Origin: a virus | IMG/VR virus record: IMGVR_UViG_3300025383_000031 | Span: 1-57,082 of that record | Length of the DNA stretch: 57,082 bases | Direction: 5' to 3' (one strand) | Shown here: positions 6,768 to 15,419 of the stretch, piece by piece | Layout of the letters: each line of letters starts with the position of its first letter | Numbering within the stretch: the stretch's first letter is position 1 | Made by a program: the position numbers and the translations under genes | The notes under the pieces: model-generated | What the model was told of the DNA's origin: nothing | The model's database searches: none | The model's input: only the letters and a program-made list of their open reading frames with translations

Positions 6768-7409
6768 TTAATCGATTCTGCTATTATTGTCAAGAACTTT
6801 TTGAATTAATTTTGGTGGATGTAAGCTTATATAATAATTTATAAAATCAATATTTTTTTGTGTAATACTATGTCCCAAATCATTTAATACTTTTTCTAAC
6901 CCCGTAATTGTTATAATATCTTGCAAAAATACGGTATAATAATCAAATAAATTTTTTTCAATTATATCTTTATAAATGTTATTGGGATTTTCAAGCAATA
7001 TTTTTTTAATATCGCTATATTTTGGGTTAGGGTTGCCCCATCTTTCATGAAACCAAAAAGATTTTTTCGTATAAGCCATTCTAAGTTGGCTGTGTAAATC
7101 TGTATATACAAGTATTTTTTTACCTGGATAAAAATCCCAATCTTCATATTGATTAACAGTTGCAAAAATTTTTGGCAGATTTGTTTTTAATTTTAACGTT
7201 TTTTTATTATCGGGTTGAAGTTCATGCTTTTTCCATGACTTTGTTTTATCTTTTCTAAAATTATATTTAAAAGTTTGTGTTTTATCTTTATTAAACTCAA
7301 AACAAATATCATATTTTTCAGTTAAAATTAATTGATGCACAAAATAAGCCATTCCGCATCCACCATATTGAAATATATTTAAATCAGGATACTTTATCAT
7401 TTTTTTCAA
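6768..7409 (-). CDS. Hypothetical protein, paralogue of 4948-5589
   Basis: 213 residues, starting MKKMIKYPDLNIFQYGGCG. It shares the whole motif series of its paralogue (YGGCG, HQLxLT, KSWK, YTDxxSxLR, GLEKVLNxLG, NIDF, HPPKLIQK). The stretch KILVYTDLHSQLRMAYTKKS is the best-conserved core and could be a substrate loop. The two copies have diverged widely, so the duplication is old or they were acquired separately. Very AT-rich. Transcribed with the sliding clamp. Confidence 0.65.
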   Translation of the reverse strand: MKKMIKYPDLNIFQYGGCGMAYFVHQLILTEKYDICFEFNKDKTQTFKYNFRKDKTKSWKKHELQPDNKKTLKLKTNLPKIFATVNQYEDWDFYPGKKILVYTDLHSQLRMAYTKKSFWFHERWGNPNPKYSDIKKILLENPNNIYKDIIEKNLFDYYTVFLQDIITITGLEKVLNDLGHSITQKNIDFINYYISLHPPKLIQKVLDNNSRID

Positions 7410-7686
7410 GTAATTTGTTATAATGGTCGATTGCTGCTTGTAGTTTAGGAATATCTTTCCTATCTACAAGCACATCATCCCACACCAAATCTGATCCAAA
7501 AATATACTTTATCGCAGCCCAAACTCGCTTGTGAAATGGACGATAATTTACAGCCTGTATATTAACAATAAAGTCTGGTTTATATGGCATGTTATCGCCC
7601 CAATCAAAAACTTGGACAACAATAGTATGCTCAGCACTGCTACATTCGCACGAAAGAAATACTTTCAGATCATTATCTTCGTTCAT
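7384..7686 (-). CDS. Hypothetical protein (100 aa)
   Basis: Starts MNEDNDLKVFLSCECSSAEH at 7686, directly after the stop of the clamp gene, so it is coupled to it. A longer frame to 7737 lies inside the clamp gene and is rejected. The N-terminal strand carries C-x-C. The centre is aromatic (AVNYRPFHKRVWAAIKYIFG), and the C-terminal half is a helix (IPKLQAAIDHYNKLLEK). It resembles small conserved proteins that follow replication genes in marine T4-like phages. Function unknown. Confidence 0.6.
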   Translation of the reverse strand: MNEDNDLKVFLSCECSSAEHTIVVQVFDWGDNMPYKPDFIVNIQAVNYRPFHKRVWAAIKYIFGSDLVWDDVLVDRKDIPKLQAAIDHYNKLLEKNDKVS

Positions 7687-7687
7687 T

Positions 7688-8416
7688 TTATGCCTTTGCG
7701 GGTAGTAAATATTCATACTTGATAAGACCGCTATCAACAGTAATCTTGGCTACACCATCATCACTAAACTGAATGCTCTTATCGCCATGCAGATTAAGAA
7801 TGGATAGGAAAGTAATAATTGGCCATGACCAATTCTTAGTAAGTTTGCCACTAATACCACTTTGGAATACAAAGTTACCAGCATGAGTAGAATGGTCACC
7901 AAAGTAGAACTTTAGATCAGTACCTTCAGTTTTAACAGCAAACATCTTTTCTTCACTATTTGCTTGGCTTTGAAACTTAAGACGTTGAATGCTAGAAACT
8001 GTTGGCTGCATGGTAATGTTCCACGTAGCGCCCTTAAACTTAACCGTCTTCAACTTTTCATTGACAGTTTCAGTTGTCATGAAACGATAATCATTTTTAA
8101 AATCGCCGCTTGCATTTTCAAAGTGTAAGCCAACTGGAACCACGTCGCCATTACGTGGTTGAGTTACAACTGTAATCTTTTCATTCTCTTTATATTCAGG
8201 AATGTTAAGAATTGTATTAAGTTTTGTTAAATTTGGCATACCAAATACGCCATTAAATGCGGCATTAACAGTGTTAAATGTTGCATTAAGAATAACGCTG
8301 CGATCATCGCTTACACTTTCAATAACCGTGCTTTGGTCTGTGCCAGTTACCTTAATCGTATCAATAACACCAAGTGCTTGTGTATGCGCAACAATATCTG
8401 TGAGAAAATCTTTCAT
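7688..8416 (-). CDS. 45: Sliding clamp (gp45-like)
   Basis: A 242-residue PCNA-fold DNA polymerase processivity factor. T4 gp45 is 228 residues and forms a trimeric ring that tethers gp43 and also serves as the mobile activator of late transcription. The evidence is gp45-type layout: FNGVFGMPNLTKLNTIL, a domain-connecting stretch around VPVGLHFENASGDFKND, VSSIQRLKFQS, and a C-terminal hydrophobic ending (LIKYEYLLPAKA). It has the best promoter in the window. The NNTAAATA late boxes elsewhere fit clamp-dependent late transcription. Confidence 0.82.
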   Translation of the reverse strand: MKDFLTDIVAHTQALGVIDTIKVTGTDQSTVIESVSDDRSVILNATFNTVNAAFNGVFGMPNLTKLNTILNIPEYKENEKITVVTQPRNGDVVPVGLHFENASGDFKNDYRFMTTETVNEKLKTVKFKGATWNITMQPTVSSIQRLKFQSQANSEEKMFAVKTEGTDLKFYFGDHSTHAGNFVFQSGISGKLTKNWSWPIITFLSILNLHGDKSIQFSDDGVAKITVDSGLIKYEYLLPAKA

Positions 8417-8436
8417 GTGTTTTTACCTTTTCTTTG

Positions 8437-8465
8437 ATTATACTGTATATTTGTTTAGATGTCAA
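8437..8465 (-). promoter_or_regulatory. Consensus sigma70 promoter for the sliding clamp
   Basis: TTGACA (8460-8465), exactly 17 bases, TATAAT (8437-8442): a perfect consensus. The -35 box overlaps the end of the methyltransferase-like gene. Confidence 0.88.
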
Positions 8466-9300
8466 TTATTTCTGCACTGCTTCCGCCAATTTTAACACGC
8501 GGAGCAACGTCGCCTGGTTTTTTTGCAATAATAAAACTACTACGAAATTGTTGAATTTTGTAATTTTCTATTTCGTATCCTAACTCTATTAGTTTATCCA
8601 TTAAACTTCTATAATCAATAACGCTGAATAGTAAATTAAAATTAGATTTCATTGCCCATAATTCATCATGCGGTAGAAAATTAAAAACAAACTTTCCACC
8701 GTTATATAAAAGTTTATAAATTTCACGCGCCCATGCATATATGTAACCTTCATCTGCATAATAAAACTCATTAAAACAATAGACTAAACCAAAAGAATCA
8801 TGTGGTAATTTAGTCACATCAAAATCTTTTACTGTATATTTTAATAATCTATTGTTGGCATAAAATTCATTGCCTATGCTTTTAGTTGCTTCATCAATAA
8901 TTTCCATATAACGATCAACCACGTATAATGGCTCACTTGCTACCGCATATGGTAAAAATTGACCAGTGCCAGGAAAAAGTTCTAAAGTAGGAACATTCAT
9001 TGCAACCGTACCACTTATGGCTCCTACTAAATTTTGTAAATCAATTTCATGCAGTGTATTGCCTTGAACAAAATCTTGCCGTAATTTTAAATCTTTTTCT
9101 AACAATTTTTCTGTCATTAATCGACTTTTGGCAAGCATTCTCATCTTGCCATATGTCATTGTATCGTCTAATTCAAACAATAATTTATCAAACGCATTAA
9201 TAGTATTTTCATAGTTGCCATGTGCGGTTCCGTAAGTTTCATAAAATTTACGGTGATTGGCTATATTTTCATACATTTCAAATGCTTGAACAAATTCCAT
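8455..9300 (-). CDS. SAM-dependent methyltransferase-like protein (281 aa)
   Basis: Class I methyltransferase fold: motif I TLELFPGTGQFLPYA (about residues 105-120), an acidic residue ending strand 2 (YVVDRYMEIIDEA), DFDVTKLPHDSFGLVYCFNE (motif IV region) and GGKFVFNFLPHDE (motif VI region). The N-terminal 95 residues form a helical extension. The substrate is unknown; small-molecule or protein methylation fits better than DNA methylation, as no DPPY or PCQ motif is present. Its ATG follows the DNA polymerase stop directly (TAATAATG), so it is coupled to gp43. Confidence 0.7.
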   Translation of the reverse strand: MEFVQAFEMYENIANHRKFYETYGTAHGNYENTINAFDKLLFELDDTMTYGKMRMLAKSRLMTEKLLEKDLKLRQDFVQGNTLHEIDLQNLVGAISGTVAMNVPTLELFPGTGQFLPYAVASEPLYVVDRYMEIIDEATKSIGNEFYANNRLLKYTVKDFDVTKLPHDSFGLVYCFNEFYYADEGYIYAWAREIYKLLYNGGKFVFNFLPHDELWAMKSNFNLLFSVIDYRSLMDKLIELGYEIENYKIQQFRSSFIIAKKPGDVAPRVKIGGSSAEIIDI

Positions 9301-9302
9301 TA

Positions 9303-11966
9303 TTAATCCTCAAAGTTAAAAAGGCTAGTGAAAGTATTAGTAATATTGGTTGTATTAGTAATATCCCAATCTAACACATCAAGCAAGTTTTCTACTTTCT
9401 GTGTAACAATAGTGTCTTCCATTTCTTGTTGGTCAAACGGCATATCTTTGAACCATTGTGGAATACGAGATTCATCTGTTGGATAACCGATGCTGGTCAA
9501 ACCAAGTGGGTTATCTTTTAGCTTACATACAATAGTCTTCATGCCATCGGTAATCTCAAGCGAACGAGAATCGCTGTGCATTCTGCGGAGATTATTCCAA
9601 TTAATCGCCGCACGAACGTGACCTGGCATGTTAGCCTTGCCTTGTTTCTTTTCTAACGCACCATAATAGGTAAGTTTATTAACGCGCTTTGGTGTTCCTT
9701 TCTCCCAACTTGGTAATTCTTTGAAAACGTACTTGAACTGGCGAACTTCTTCAATGATTTGCTCACGACCTGCACCATCCAATACTTTCTTAAGAATATC
9801 TGCAAGAAATTCCTGAACAACCCTTGGGGTATCTGACCGTTTAAGGTCAAGCCCCATTGCCTTCATCTTGCCAGTCTTGCCATCTACATCAAGACGTTTG
9901 CCTTCAAGATCATAGATAAGAACTGCATAACGTTTCTTGGTAATAAACAATCCACGAGATGCTACAAGTTCGCGACCGCCCTTGATGATAGCACCAAGTT
10001 CTGGCGTAGTGTGAAATGCTTCATACATGAACTTTGGAAAGGTTAAGTTCACTTGGTCACCAATGGAATCGTATAGTTGAACGCAGATTTCCTTGTTCCA
10101 TTCCATACGCCCACTTTCAACTTCATCTTTAATTGCTGGCCACGCAGTAAAATATACCGAATCGGTATCACCGTAGATAATGCTTTCTCCAAGATGGTCA
10201 TATGTTCCCATAATCAACTGATTAACAGTGGCATCCATATGCTTTGCAATTGTTCGACCACATAGCGTGGTGCTTTGCCCAATACGTTGGTCAAAGAAGC
10301 GGCAACCTGCGTTAAGAATAGCACCATAGAGTGAGTTCAAGTTAATCTTTTTAACTAACTGACGTTTATCCCAGAACGCAATCTCTTTTGCATCCTTGGC
10401 ATCTTTCTTCTTGGCTTGTAGTTCTTTACGCTCACTATACCAACGTTCAAGCAAACTTGGGATAATGCCTTGATGCTCAAGATTAAAGATAGTTCCATTA
10501 GCACTCAATGCCCATGGCGCATAGTTGTCAAAAATCATATCAAAGATTTGGGCGGCACTATAAACTTCGCTCTTGCCATCTGCCCAATCAATTGTAATTT
10601 CGGTACCAATGTCTCGGCGCATAACTGCTTCGTATTCTAGGGAAGCAAACAAACCTTCCCATGCTGCTGCAATACTTTTGCCTTCATCAAGCTTAGTAGC
10701 AAGATGAGCATCTGTCATAACGGGACGCAGTTGTCCAACAATAGTTTCTGGACCCATGTTAAGTGAGCGAATCACACTTGGATACAGTGAGTTAATATCG
10801 ATAGCACCAATCCAATCATGCAATCCTTTCTTAGGATATGCAACATAGGCACCAGCAACTTGAGTATTGATTTCATCACTGCGCGGACGGCGATTAGGAA
10901 CCACCATGCCACGACGATGTGCTTCATTGATAATTGCCTGATCCGTAACCGCAACTGCGCCCATAGTTGTTTGCAGCAACACTGTATTATCGTGAGCAAT
11001 TTCATTTGCTAAATCAAGAAATCGAAGTTTCTTATCTAACTTATTGAGAAGCGCAACGTCCTGACGAGAGTATGCAATGAATGTTTCATAATCACGATTA
11101 TACAACTGGTCAAGAGACCCTTCGTATGCGGTCTTACGCTCATTCAATTCATATTCACCAATAGCATCAAGGCTATAGGAATGACGCTCTTCATAGGTGT
11201 ATTTGCGATACAACACCATATAATCAAGATGCACACGACCTACCAAGTCAAATGTTTTACTCATCTTGCCATACTTTTCGTATTCACGTTCTTTAGGAAA
11301 CTGGTCCCAAAGACAGAAACGACGAGTATCATCCTTGCTCAGCACACGAGCAACACGATTAACAGTATAGGGAATATCAAATCCTTCGCTGTTCCATCCA
11401 CTTAACACATCAGCATCATCGATAAGTTCAAGAAAAGTAAGCAATAATTCTCTTTCACTTTCAAAGTTGAAAGTGTTCTCAAACTTAGCAGCGATAGCAT
11501 TGGCTTCATCCATTGTCATTGACTTTGGAGGTAGCGCAAGCGTTATTAATTGATCTAACCAGTCAAGATATACTGTAATAGCAGTAATCTTGGTGAATGG
11601 ATCATCGGGGGTACTATATCCACGGACACTATCAAAGTCCGTCTCGATATCGAAGAAGGCTGTTTGAAGTTGTGGTGAATCCTTGCCAAGATAGTTGTTG
11701 GCTAAACAGCGAAAGATTGGATTAATATCGGCTTCGTAAATCTTCTTGTTGCTGTGAATAGCAAGTTCTTTACGAAAGTCCTTGCTACTACGGCATTTTA
11801 CAAGTTTAACAGGCGTATCAAAGATACTCTTATGCGAACCATTTTGGTCATCATAGTAGAAAATATAATCTACATCATAGTCTTTGTAGATGCGTTTGCC
11901 ATCTACTCGCTCAACAACGAATACTTTTTCTTTCTGTCGGTCAAGTAGTGCATCTACATATGCCAT
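9303..11966 (-). CDS. 43: Family B DNA polymerase (gp43)
   Basis: An 887-residue replicative DNA polymerase with 3'-5' proofreading; T4 gp43 is 898. Exonuclease motifs: TAFFDIETDFD (about 103-112), LSGWNSEGFDIPY (about 188-200) and YSRQDVALLNK (near 300). Polymerase motifs: A, DINSLYPSVIRS; B, KKINLNSLYGAIL; C, IIYGDTDSVYF. All catalytic aspartates are intact. The C-terminus ends in a short hydrophobic tail (FTSLFNFED), suitable as a clamp-binding peptide. No intron or split is seen. The gene lies between a DsbA-like gene and a methyltransferase, all closely packed. Confidence 0.97.
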   Translation of the reverse strand: MAYVDALLDRQKEKVFVVERVDGKRIYKDYDVDYIFYYDDQNGSHKSIFDTPVKLVKCRSSKDFRKELAIHSNKKIYEADINPIFRCLANNYLGKDSPQLQTAFFDIETDFDSVRGYSTPDDPFTKITAITVYLDWLDQLITLALPPKSMTMDEANAIAAKFENTFNFESERELLLTFLELIDDADVLSGWNSEGFDIPYTVNRVARVLSKDDTRRFCLWDQFPKEREYEKYGKMSKTFDLVGRVHLDYMVLYRKYTYEERHSYSLDAIGEYELNERKTAYEGSLDQLYNRDYETFIAYSRQDVALLNKLDKKLRFLDLANEIAHDNTVLLQTTMGAVAVTDQAIINEAHRRGMVVPNRRPRSDEINTQVAGAYVAYPKKGLHDWIGAIDINSLYPSVIRSLNMGPETIVGQLRPVMTDAHLATKLDEGKSIAAAWEGLFASLEYEAVMRRDIGTEITIDWADGKSEVYSAAQIFDMIFDNYAPWALSANGTIFNLEHQGIIPSLLERWYSERKELQAKKKDAKDAKEIAFWDKRQLVKKINLNSLYGAILNAGCRFFDQRIGQSTTLCGRTIAKHMDATVNQLIMGTYDHLGESIIYGDTDSVYFTAWPAIKDEVESGRMEWNKEICVQLYDSIGDQVNLTFPKFMYEAFHTTPELGAIIKGGRELVASRGLFITKKRYAVLIYDLEGKRLDVDGKTGKMKAMGLDLKRSDTPRVVQEFLADILKKVLDGAGREQIIEEVRQFKYVFKELPSWEKGTPKRVNKLTYYGALEKKQGKANMPGHVRAAINWNNLRRMHSDSRSLEITDGMKTIVCKLKDNPLGLTSIGYPTDESRIPQWFKDMPFDQQEMEDTIVTQKVENLLDVLDWDITNTTNITNTFTSLFNFED

Positions 11967-11968
11967 TA

Positions 11969-12235
11969 TTATTCGTTATCCAAGTTGTTAGTGCTATTCA
12001 AAATGCTTTCAATGATATCAAGGTCTTCACGAGCCTTATCAAAGTCACGCTTCTGTGCCATCTTGATTGCCTTCTTAAGCAGATTTGGCTTGATATTCAT
12101 TTCTTCTGCGATAGCAGCAATAGTATCGTTAAGACCGCCAGTAAGAACCTCTACTTCGGTCATTACAGACATACTTTCGCTCATCAATTGCTTAAGTTTC
12201 GTGCGTTCCTCTGCACTAAAGTTTCTCGTTGTCAC
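11969..12235 (-). CDS. dsbA: DsbA-like dsDNA-binding protein
   Basis: An 88-residue helical protein resembling the T4 DsbA family of double-stranded DNA-binding proteins (T4 protein 89 residues), which binds near late promoters. The C-terminal part matches in pattern: IAAIAEEMNIKPNLLKKA, then DFDKAREDLDIIESIL. Upstream of gp43, with late boxes in the same genome, it may act in late transcription. The assignment rests on length and pattern only. Confidence 0.6.
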   Translation of the reverse strand: MTTRNFSAEERTKLKQLMSESMSVMTEVEVLTGGLNDTIAAIAEEMNIKPNLLKKAIKMAQKRDFDKAREDLDIIESILNSTNNLDNE

Positions 12236-12647
12236 TCTCTTCTCCTTGCTTGTAAAGTTCTAATAGGGTATGGTATTGTTCATAGGCATCCTTAAGTGTA
12301 GGATACTTTTCGGTAAAGTATGGATCATCTGCGATAATCATCATCTTATCTGCAATCATCATAACAGTTTTATACAATTTATCAAGATTTATTTCATTAT
12401 GATTGGTTTTAATAATTGCATCACCTTTATCTTGTGGTGTAATTTGCAATTCTCTACCCATTATTGATACTGATGGACTTCCAGTAGTCCCCCAACTCAT
12501 AGAACCGCTATTTGTTAGATATCCAGTGCCGCCATTACCACCGCCACCGCCGCCACCAGAAATTGTATATGTTGTAGATGAACCAGTAGCACCGATTGGT
12601 GGTGCAAATGTTGTATTAGACGGATTTTGGACGGTTTTTACGATCAT
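12216..12647 (-). CDS. Gly-rich conserved phage protein (143 aa)
   Basis: Residues 1-60 are low-complexity and glycine/serine/threonine-rich (a GGGGGGGNGG run). The C-terminal 70 residues form a helical domain: LDKLYKTVMMIADKMMIIAD, then YPTLKDAYEQYHTLLELYK. The last part is closely mirrored in the 92-aa protein at 55615-55893 (YPTVMEAWEQYQVLLNLAK), so the two share a C-terminal module common in T4-like phages. Likely virion-associated; role unknown. Confidence 0.65.
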   Translation of the reverse strand: MIVKTVQNPSNTTFAPPIGATGSSTTYTISGGGGGGGNGGTGYLTNSGSMSWGTTGSPSVSIMGRELQITPQDKGDAIIKTNHNEINLDKLYKTVMMIADKMMIIADDPYFTEKYPTLKDAYEQYHTLLELYKQGEESDNEKL

Positions 12648-12969
12648 GCTTCATTTTAGCAGCCATCGCATCGGGTGTCAATTTATATTTTGCAATAAAC
12701 GCATTATGAAGGTCTTTTGGATCAACTTCAAACTCACGGCATATTTGTTGCATCATGCTATCAATGCCATCATAGTCAGTGCGTTCTGCACCATCAAGTG
12801 TGCTTGCAAGACGCTCAACAGCGTTTATCATGTTCTTACTATCGCTGCCACGAACGATGGTATCATATTTCCAACGAGCAGCCATTAGCCCACGAGCACC
12901 TGCACTGACAGGATGACGACCTTGAATAGTAGTGCTCATTGTTGCTTCGGTAATTTCTCTAATGCGCAT
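12616..12969 (-). CDS. Putative head-cargo protein with capsid-targeting leader (117 aa)
   Basis: Begins MRIREITEATMSTTIQ. The first nine residues match the layout of T4 capsid-targeting sequences: a short basic/amphipathic helix ending I-x-E, then a small residue, the cleavage signal of the prohead protease gp21. The body is helical and ends in a basic tail (MKHDRKNRPKS). A late box GGTAAATA lies five bases before the ATG. Packaging and cleavage are inferred from the shared leader. No enzymatic motif is visible. Confidence 0.65.
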   Translation of the reverse strand: MRIREITEATMSTTIQGRHPVSAGARGLMAARWKYDTIVRGSDSKNMINAVERLASTLDGAERTDYDGIDSMMQQICREFEVDPKDLHNAFIAKYKLTPDAMAAKMKHDRKNRPKSV

Positions 12970-12973
12970 AGTA

Positions 12974-13696
12974 TTATTTACCTAAATCTTTCAGTATCAT
13001 ATCAGTTAATTTTTTATGAGCATTACGACTTGGATGATATGCTATAAAATCTGCGTGTGATTCTTGTGCTTTTTCCCACGCAACACACTTTTCCAATTCT
13101 TCAACCATTCGCTTATCATTGAGATACTGAACATTATTCTTAGTAAATTTTCTAGTATGATACACGGTATTATGTGGTTGTTTTATATCTACAATAGTAT
13201 TACTCCATGATTCAATCATATTATTACAAAATGTATATTTTTTTATGATAGAATGCACTGGACTTAATCCTCCGATGATATAAAAAGGTATCGAAAATCG
13301 ATCATATATTTCTTGTGCGGCATTGTATGTTAATCTAAACCAATCTTCTAATATCTTATCATATGCGCTATAATCATTTTTGCTATAAACAGTTATATCA
13401 TAATTCCATATATCACGATCATCTGGAAATGGACTATAATGATAGATATTTCGTAGTGGTTCTGTTTGAATCCATATGATTTGATCAAATTTTTCTTTTT
13501 TTAAAGTATCACTTATCAACCTTAGTTGTCGTAAGTTATTGTCACCTGGACAGGATTGGTTGATTGCAAAATGATCAGCTTCTATAAGATATTGCACTAA
13601 ACCATCATGGGAAATAATGGTTGTTTTTTTCTCTATTGTTTCTGGTGAAAATTCACCACAACCCCAACTATCACCTGCTATTAGAAATCTTGCCAT
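12974..13696 (-). CDS. SGNH/GDSL-type hydrolase (240 aa)
   Basis: Block I MARFLIAGDSWGCGEFSPET places the nucleophile Ser in GDSWG at residue 10. An Asn/Gly block (SCPGDNNLRQLR) follows, with IIGGLSPVH in the centre. The terminal block ADFIAYHPSRNAHKKL contains D-x(4)-H-P with the catalytic histidine. These hydrolases act on O-acyl or other ester groups of lipids, sugars or glycans, which suits removal of surface acetylation. The leader-type N-terminus of its neighbours is absent, so it is probably not head cargo. Confidence 0.72.
   Translation of the reverse strand: MARFLIAGDSWGCGEFSPETIEKKTTIISHDGLVQYLIEADHFAINQSCPGDNNLRQLRLISDTLKKEKFDQIIWIQTEPLRNIYHYSPFPDDRDIWNYDITVYSKNDYSAYDKILEDWFRLTYNAAQEIYDRFSIPFYIIGGLSPVHSIIKKYTFCNNMIESWSNTIVDIKQPHNTVYHTRKFTKNNVQYLNDKRMVEELEKCVAWEKAQESHADFIAYHPSRNAHKKLTDMILKDLGK
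12975..12982 (-). promoter_or_regulatory. Late-type promoter box GGTAAATA
   Basis: GGTAAATA followed by ATACT and then ATG 12969. T4 late promoters (TATAAATA) start RNA about six bases after the box, so the message would begin at or inside the start codon. No Shine-Dalgarno sequence fits between box and ATG. Confidence 0.6.
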
Positions 13697-13892
13697 TTGG
13701 ATTCATGACAGGTGGGCGACCAATCTTATCAGTCTTATTGCCAAATTTTGCTGCTTGCTTTTGCGTTTCACCAGGATGAATATCAACAGTAAGTGCATTA
13801 GCATAACGAGGGTCTTTAGCCGCCTTTTTGTTAGCAGGAACTACACCGACACCAGCGGCTTCATCAAGGTCAAATAATTCGGTTAATAACAT
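13671..13892 (-). CDS. Small putative head-cargo protein (73 aa)
   Basis: ATG 13892 gives MLLTELFDLDEAAGVGVV: a hydrophobic/acidic helix ending LDEA, which matches the leader-plus-cleavage pattern of the island. The rest (about 60 residues) is basic and polar (NKKAAKDPRYANALTVDIHP) and probably disordered. CATAAATA lies five bases before the ATG. A longer frame to 13949 runs across that promoter and into the endonuclease gene and is rejected. Confidence 0.6.
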   Translation of the reverse strand: MLLTELFDLDEAAGVGVVPANKKAAKDPRYANALTVDIHPGETQKQAAKFGNKTDKIGRPPVMNPNGKISNSR

Positions 13893-13896
13893 ATAA

Positions 13897-14526
13897 TTAT
13901 TTATGGTATTTAAACACATATCCTTTAACTGTTTTTTGTCTACCAGCAAGACAATTTGCTATATCACCTTGTCTAATCCCTAAAATATTTGCGGCTTCAA
14001 CTTGATTTGTAAATGTCGCATTGGTTGTTGTTTCAAGAATCGCTGTTCTATTATTTGCTGGTTTATTAAACATTGGATGTTTATCACCTTTTAGGCTATC
14101 ACTTATTGCCTTGCGCCATTGTTCATTATACGAACCTCTTTTTTGTCCAAGCAAACTATTTCTAATTTTCTCTTTGGACTCTTCACTATGTTTTTTACCC
14201 TTCATAGTGCTTGGTTTTCCTTTATTACTTGGTGGTCTTGCGTCAATGCATATATTAGTAAGTTTATCATAGTTTTCTTTAATATAATCTTCTTCTAATT
14301 TATATGCTAAATTTTCATCTTCAATATTATTATGTAGGAATATAACACCTGGCTGCAATCCTTCTGCTTGTATTTTTTTTATTTTATTTGCAGTAGGGTT
14401 ATTTTCTCCGTTTCCACTCCAATGACCTATATGACTACGCCAACGATGGCCATTGCCTTTTCCACAATAGAATACTTCATCGTTGTTTCTTGGGTCAGTA
14501 AGAAGATATACATAGTATGTTTTCAT
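13897..14526 (-). CDS. GIY-YIG homing endonuclease (free-standing)
   Basis: Starts at 14526 (MKTYYVYLLTDPRNN), 209 residues. The catalytic GIY-YIG domain is seen as YVYLL, then FYCGKGNGHRWRSH, with the metal-binding Glu in YKLEEDYIKEN and the LTN motif after it. Two NUMOD3 DNA-contact repeats follow (KGKKHSEESKEKIRNSLLG; YNEQWRKAISDSLKGDKH). A C-terminal helix-turn-helix module comes last (NQVEAANILGIRQGDIANCL). Selfish DNA of this SegA type cuts uninfected relatives at an intergenic site. It has its own exact late box TATAAATA. The frame upstream to 14733 lies in the next gene. Confidence 0.88.
   Translation of the reverse strand: MKTYYVYLLTDPRNNDEVFYCGKGNGHRWRSHIGHWSGNGENNPTANKIKKIQAEGLQPGVIFLHNNIEDENLAYKLEEDYIKENYDKLTNICIDARPPSNKGKPSTMKGKKHSEESKEKIRNSLLGQKRGSYNEQWRKAISDSLKGDKHPMFNKPANNRTAILETTTNATFTNQVEAANILGIRQGDIANCLAGRQKTVKGYVFKYHK
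13898..13905 (-). promoter_or_regulatory. Late-type promoter box CATAAATA
   Basis: CATAAATA, five bases (ATTAT), ATG 13892: the same spacing as at 12975, 14532, 21863 and 26914. It overlaps the last codons of the GIY-YIG endonuclease gene. Confidence 0.62.
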
Positions 14527-14531
14527 ACTAT

Positions 14532-14539
14532 TATTTATA
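14532..14539 (-). promoter_or_regulatory. Late promoter TATAAATA
   Basis: An exact match to the T4 late consensus, five bases before the endonuclease ATG at 14526. The message would start at the AUG. Confidence 0.68.
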
Positions 14540-14563
14540 CATATTCCAATATCTTGCTTTAAT

Positions 14564-15400
14564 TTACCACTTACGACAGGACCAATAACGAGCAGATGTG
14601 CGTGGACCTGGATTCTCACAATGGTGTCTAGCACGGAAACTCTTACGACGCTTTGGATTACTCTTCTTAATGCGCATTTTCTTATCGCCAAAATTAACTT
14701 TCTTAATATTGCCAGTTTTTGGGTCTTTAACAAACACTTTAAACTTCTTTACATCGCCACGCATTGGCTTGCTAAGTGGAACTTTACGACCATGATATTC
14801 TGCTTCATAAAGGTCATCCATAAAGAATCGAACTTCTTCATTGCCCTTGTATAAAACAACATCATCATCTTCTTCTTCGACATCCCATCCCATGTTATCA
14901 AGCATTTTTGCGGCTTGTGCATGTTGTTCTTGATTACCATTCCACCACATTTTTACTAATCGTTTTAATGTCTGCTGATTGTTTTGTAGTGAAACTACTT
15001 CGCCTTCTTCAATGCCTTCGCCGTAATCTTTACGGTCGTCATTTTCACTATAACCTTTTGTGTATGCTTCAATTTCATGTGGATCAGTTAATTTTTCGTG
15101 CTCATGACCGCCATGTTCGTTTGGCACGAGTTTATGTGGATTATGTCTGCGACCATAATATGAATCAGCACGACCACGATCATATGGCGAACCATGCTTG
15201 CTTTCTGTTTCATCAAGGCTTTCTAACACCTTAAATAATCTTTCGTCGCCAAGTATAGTAATACTATCACCGCTCATTTCCATGATTTCGGTATCAACTT
15301 CTAGCATGTTACCAAATTCTAGGTAAACACCATCACCAATCATTGGACGGTCTTCTGCTATGGCTGTAAGTTTTTCAATTAAAGAACGCATGTCACTCAT
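14564..15400 (-). CDS. Putative head-cargo/structural protein with conserved Cys C-terminus (278 aa)
   Basis: The N-terminal helix MSDMRSLIEKLTAIAEDRP ends I-A-E and fits the island's leader. A second helix (LFKVLESLDETESKHG) may be another processing site. The middle is acidic and His-rich. The C-terminal 75 residues (HGRKVPLSKPMRGDVKKF ... FRARHHCENPGPRTSARYWS) form a module I recognise from many T4-like phages, where it is a conserved hypothetical domain, basic with paired cysteines. The ATG has an AGGA site, and AATAAATA lies further upstream. Confidence 0.65.
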   Translation of the reverse strand: MSDMRSLIEKLTAIAEDRPMIGDGVYLEFGNMLEVDTEIMEMSGDSITILGDERLFKVLESLDETESKHGSPYDRGRADSYYGRRHNPHKLVPNEHGGHEHEKLTDPHEIEAYTKGYSENDDRKDYGEGIEEGEVVSLQNNQQTLKRLVKMWWNGNQEQHAQAAKMLDNMGWDVEEEDDDVVLYKGNEEVRFFMDDLYEAEYHGRKVPLSKPMRGDVKKFKVFVKDPKTGNIKKVNFGDKKMRIKKSNPKRRKSFRARHHCENPGPRTSARYWSCRKW

Positions 15401-15419
15401 TTTATAAATCCTGCTATAT

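Noticed and set aside
4948-7409. Sulfotransferase assignment for the two 213-aa paralogues
   Set aside because: The glycine-rich turn is suggestive, but no convincing PAPS-loop or 3'-phosphate motif; left unnamed.
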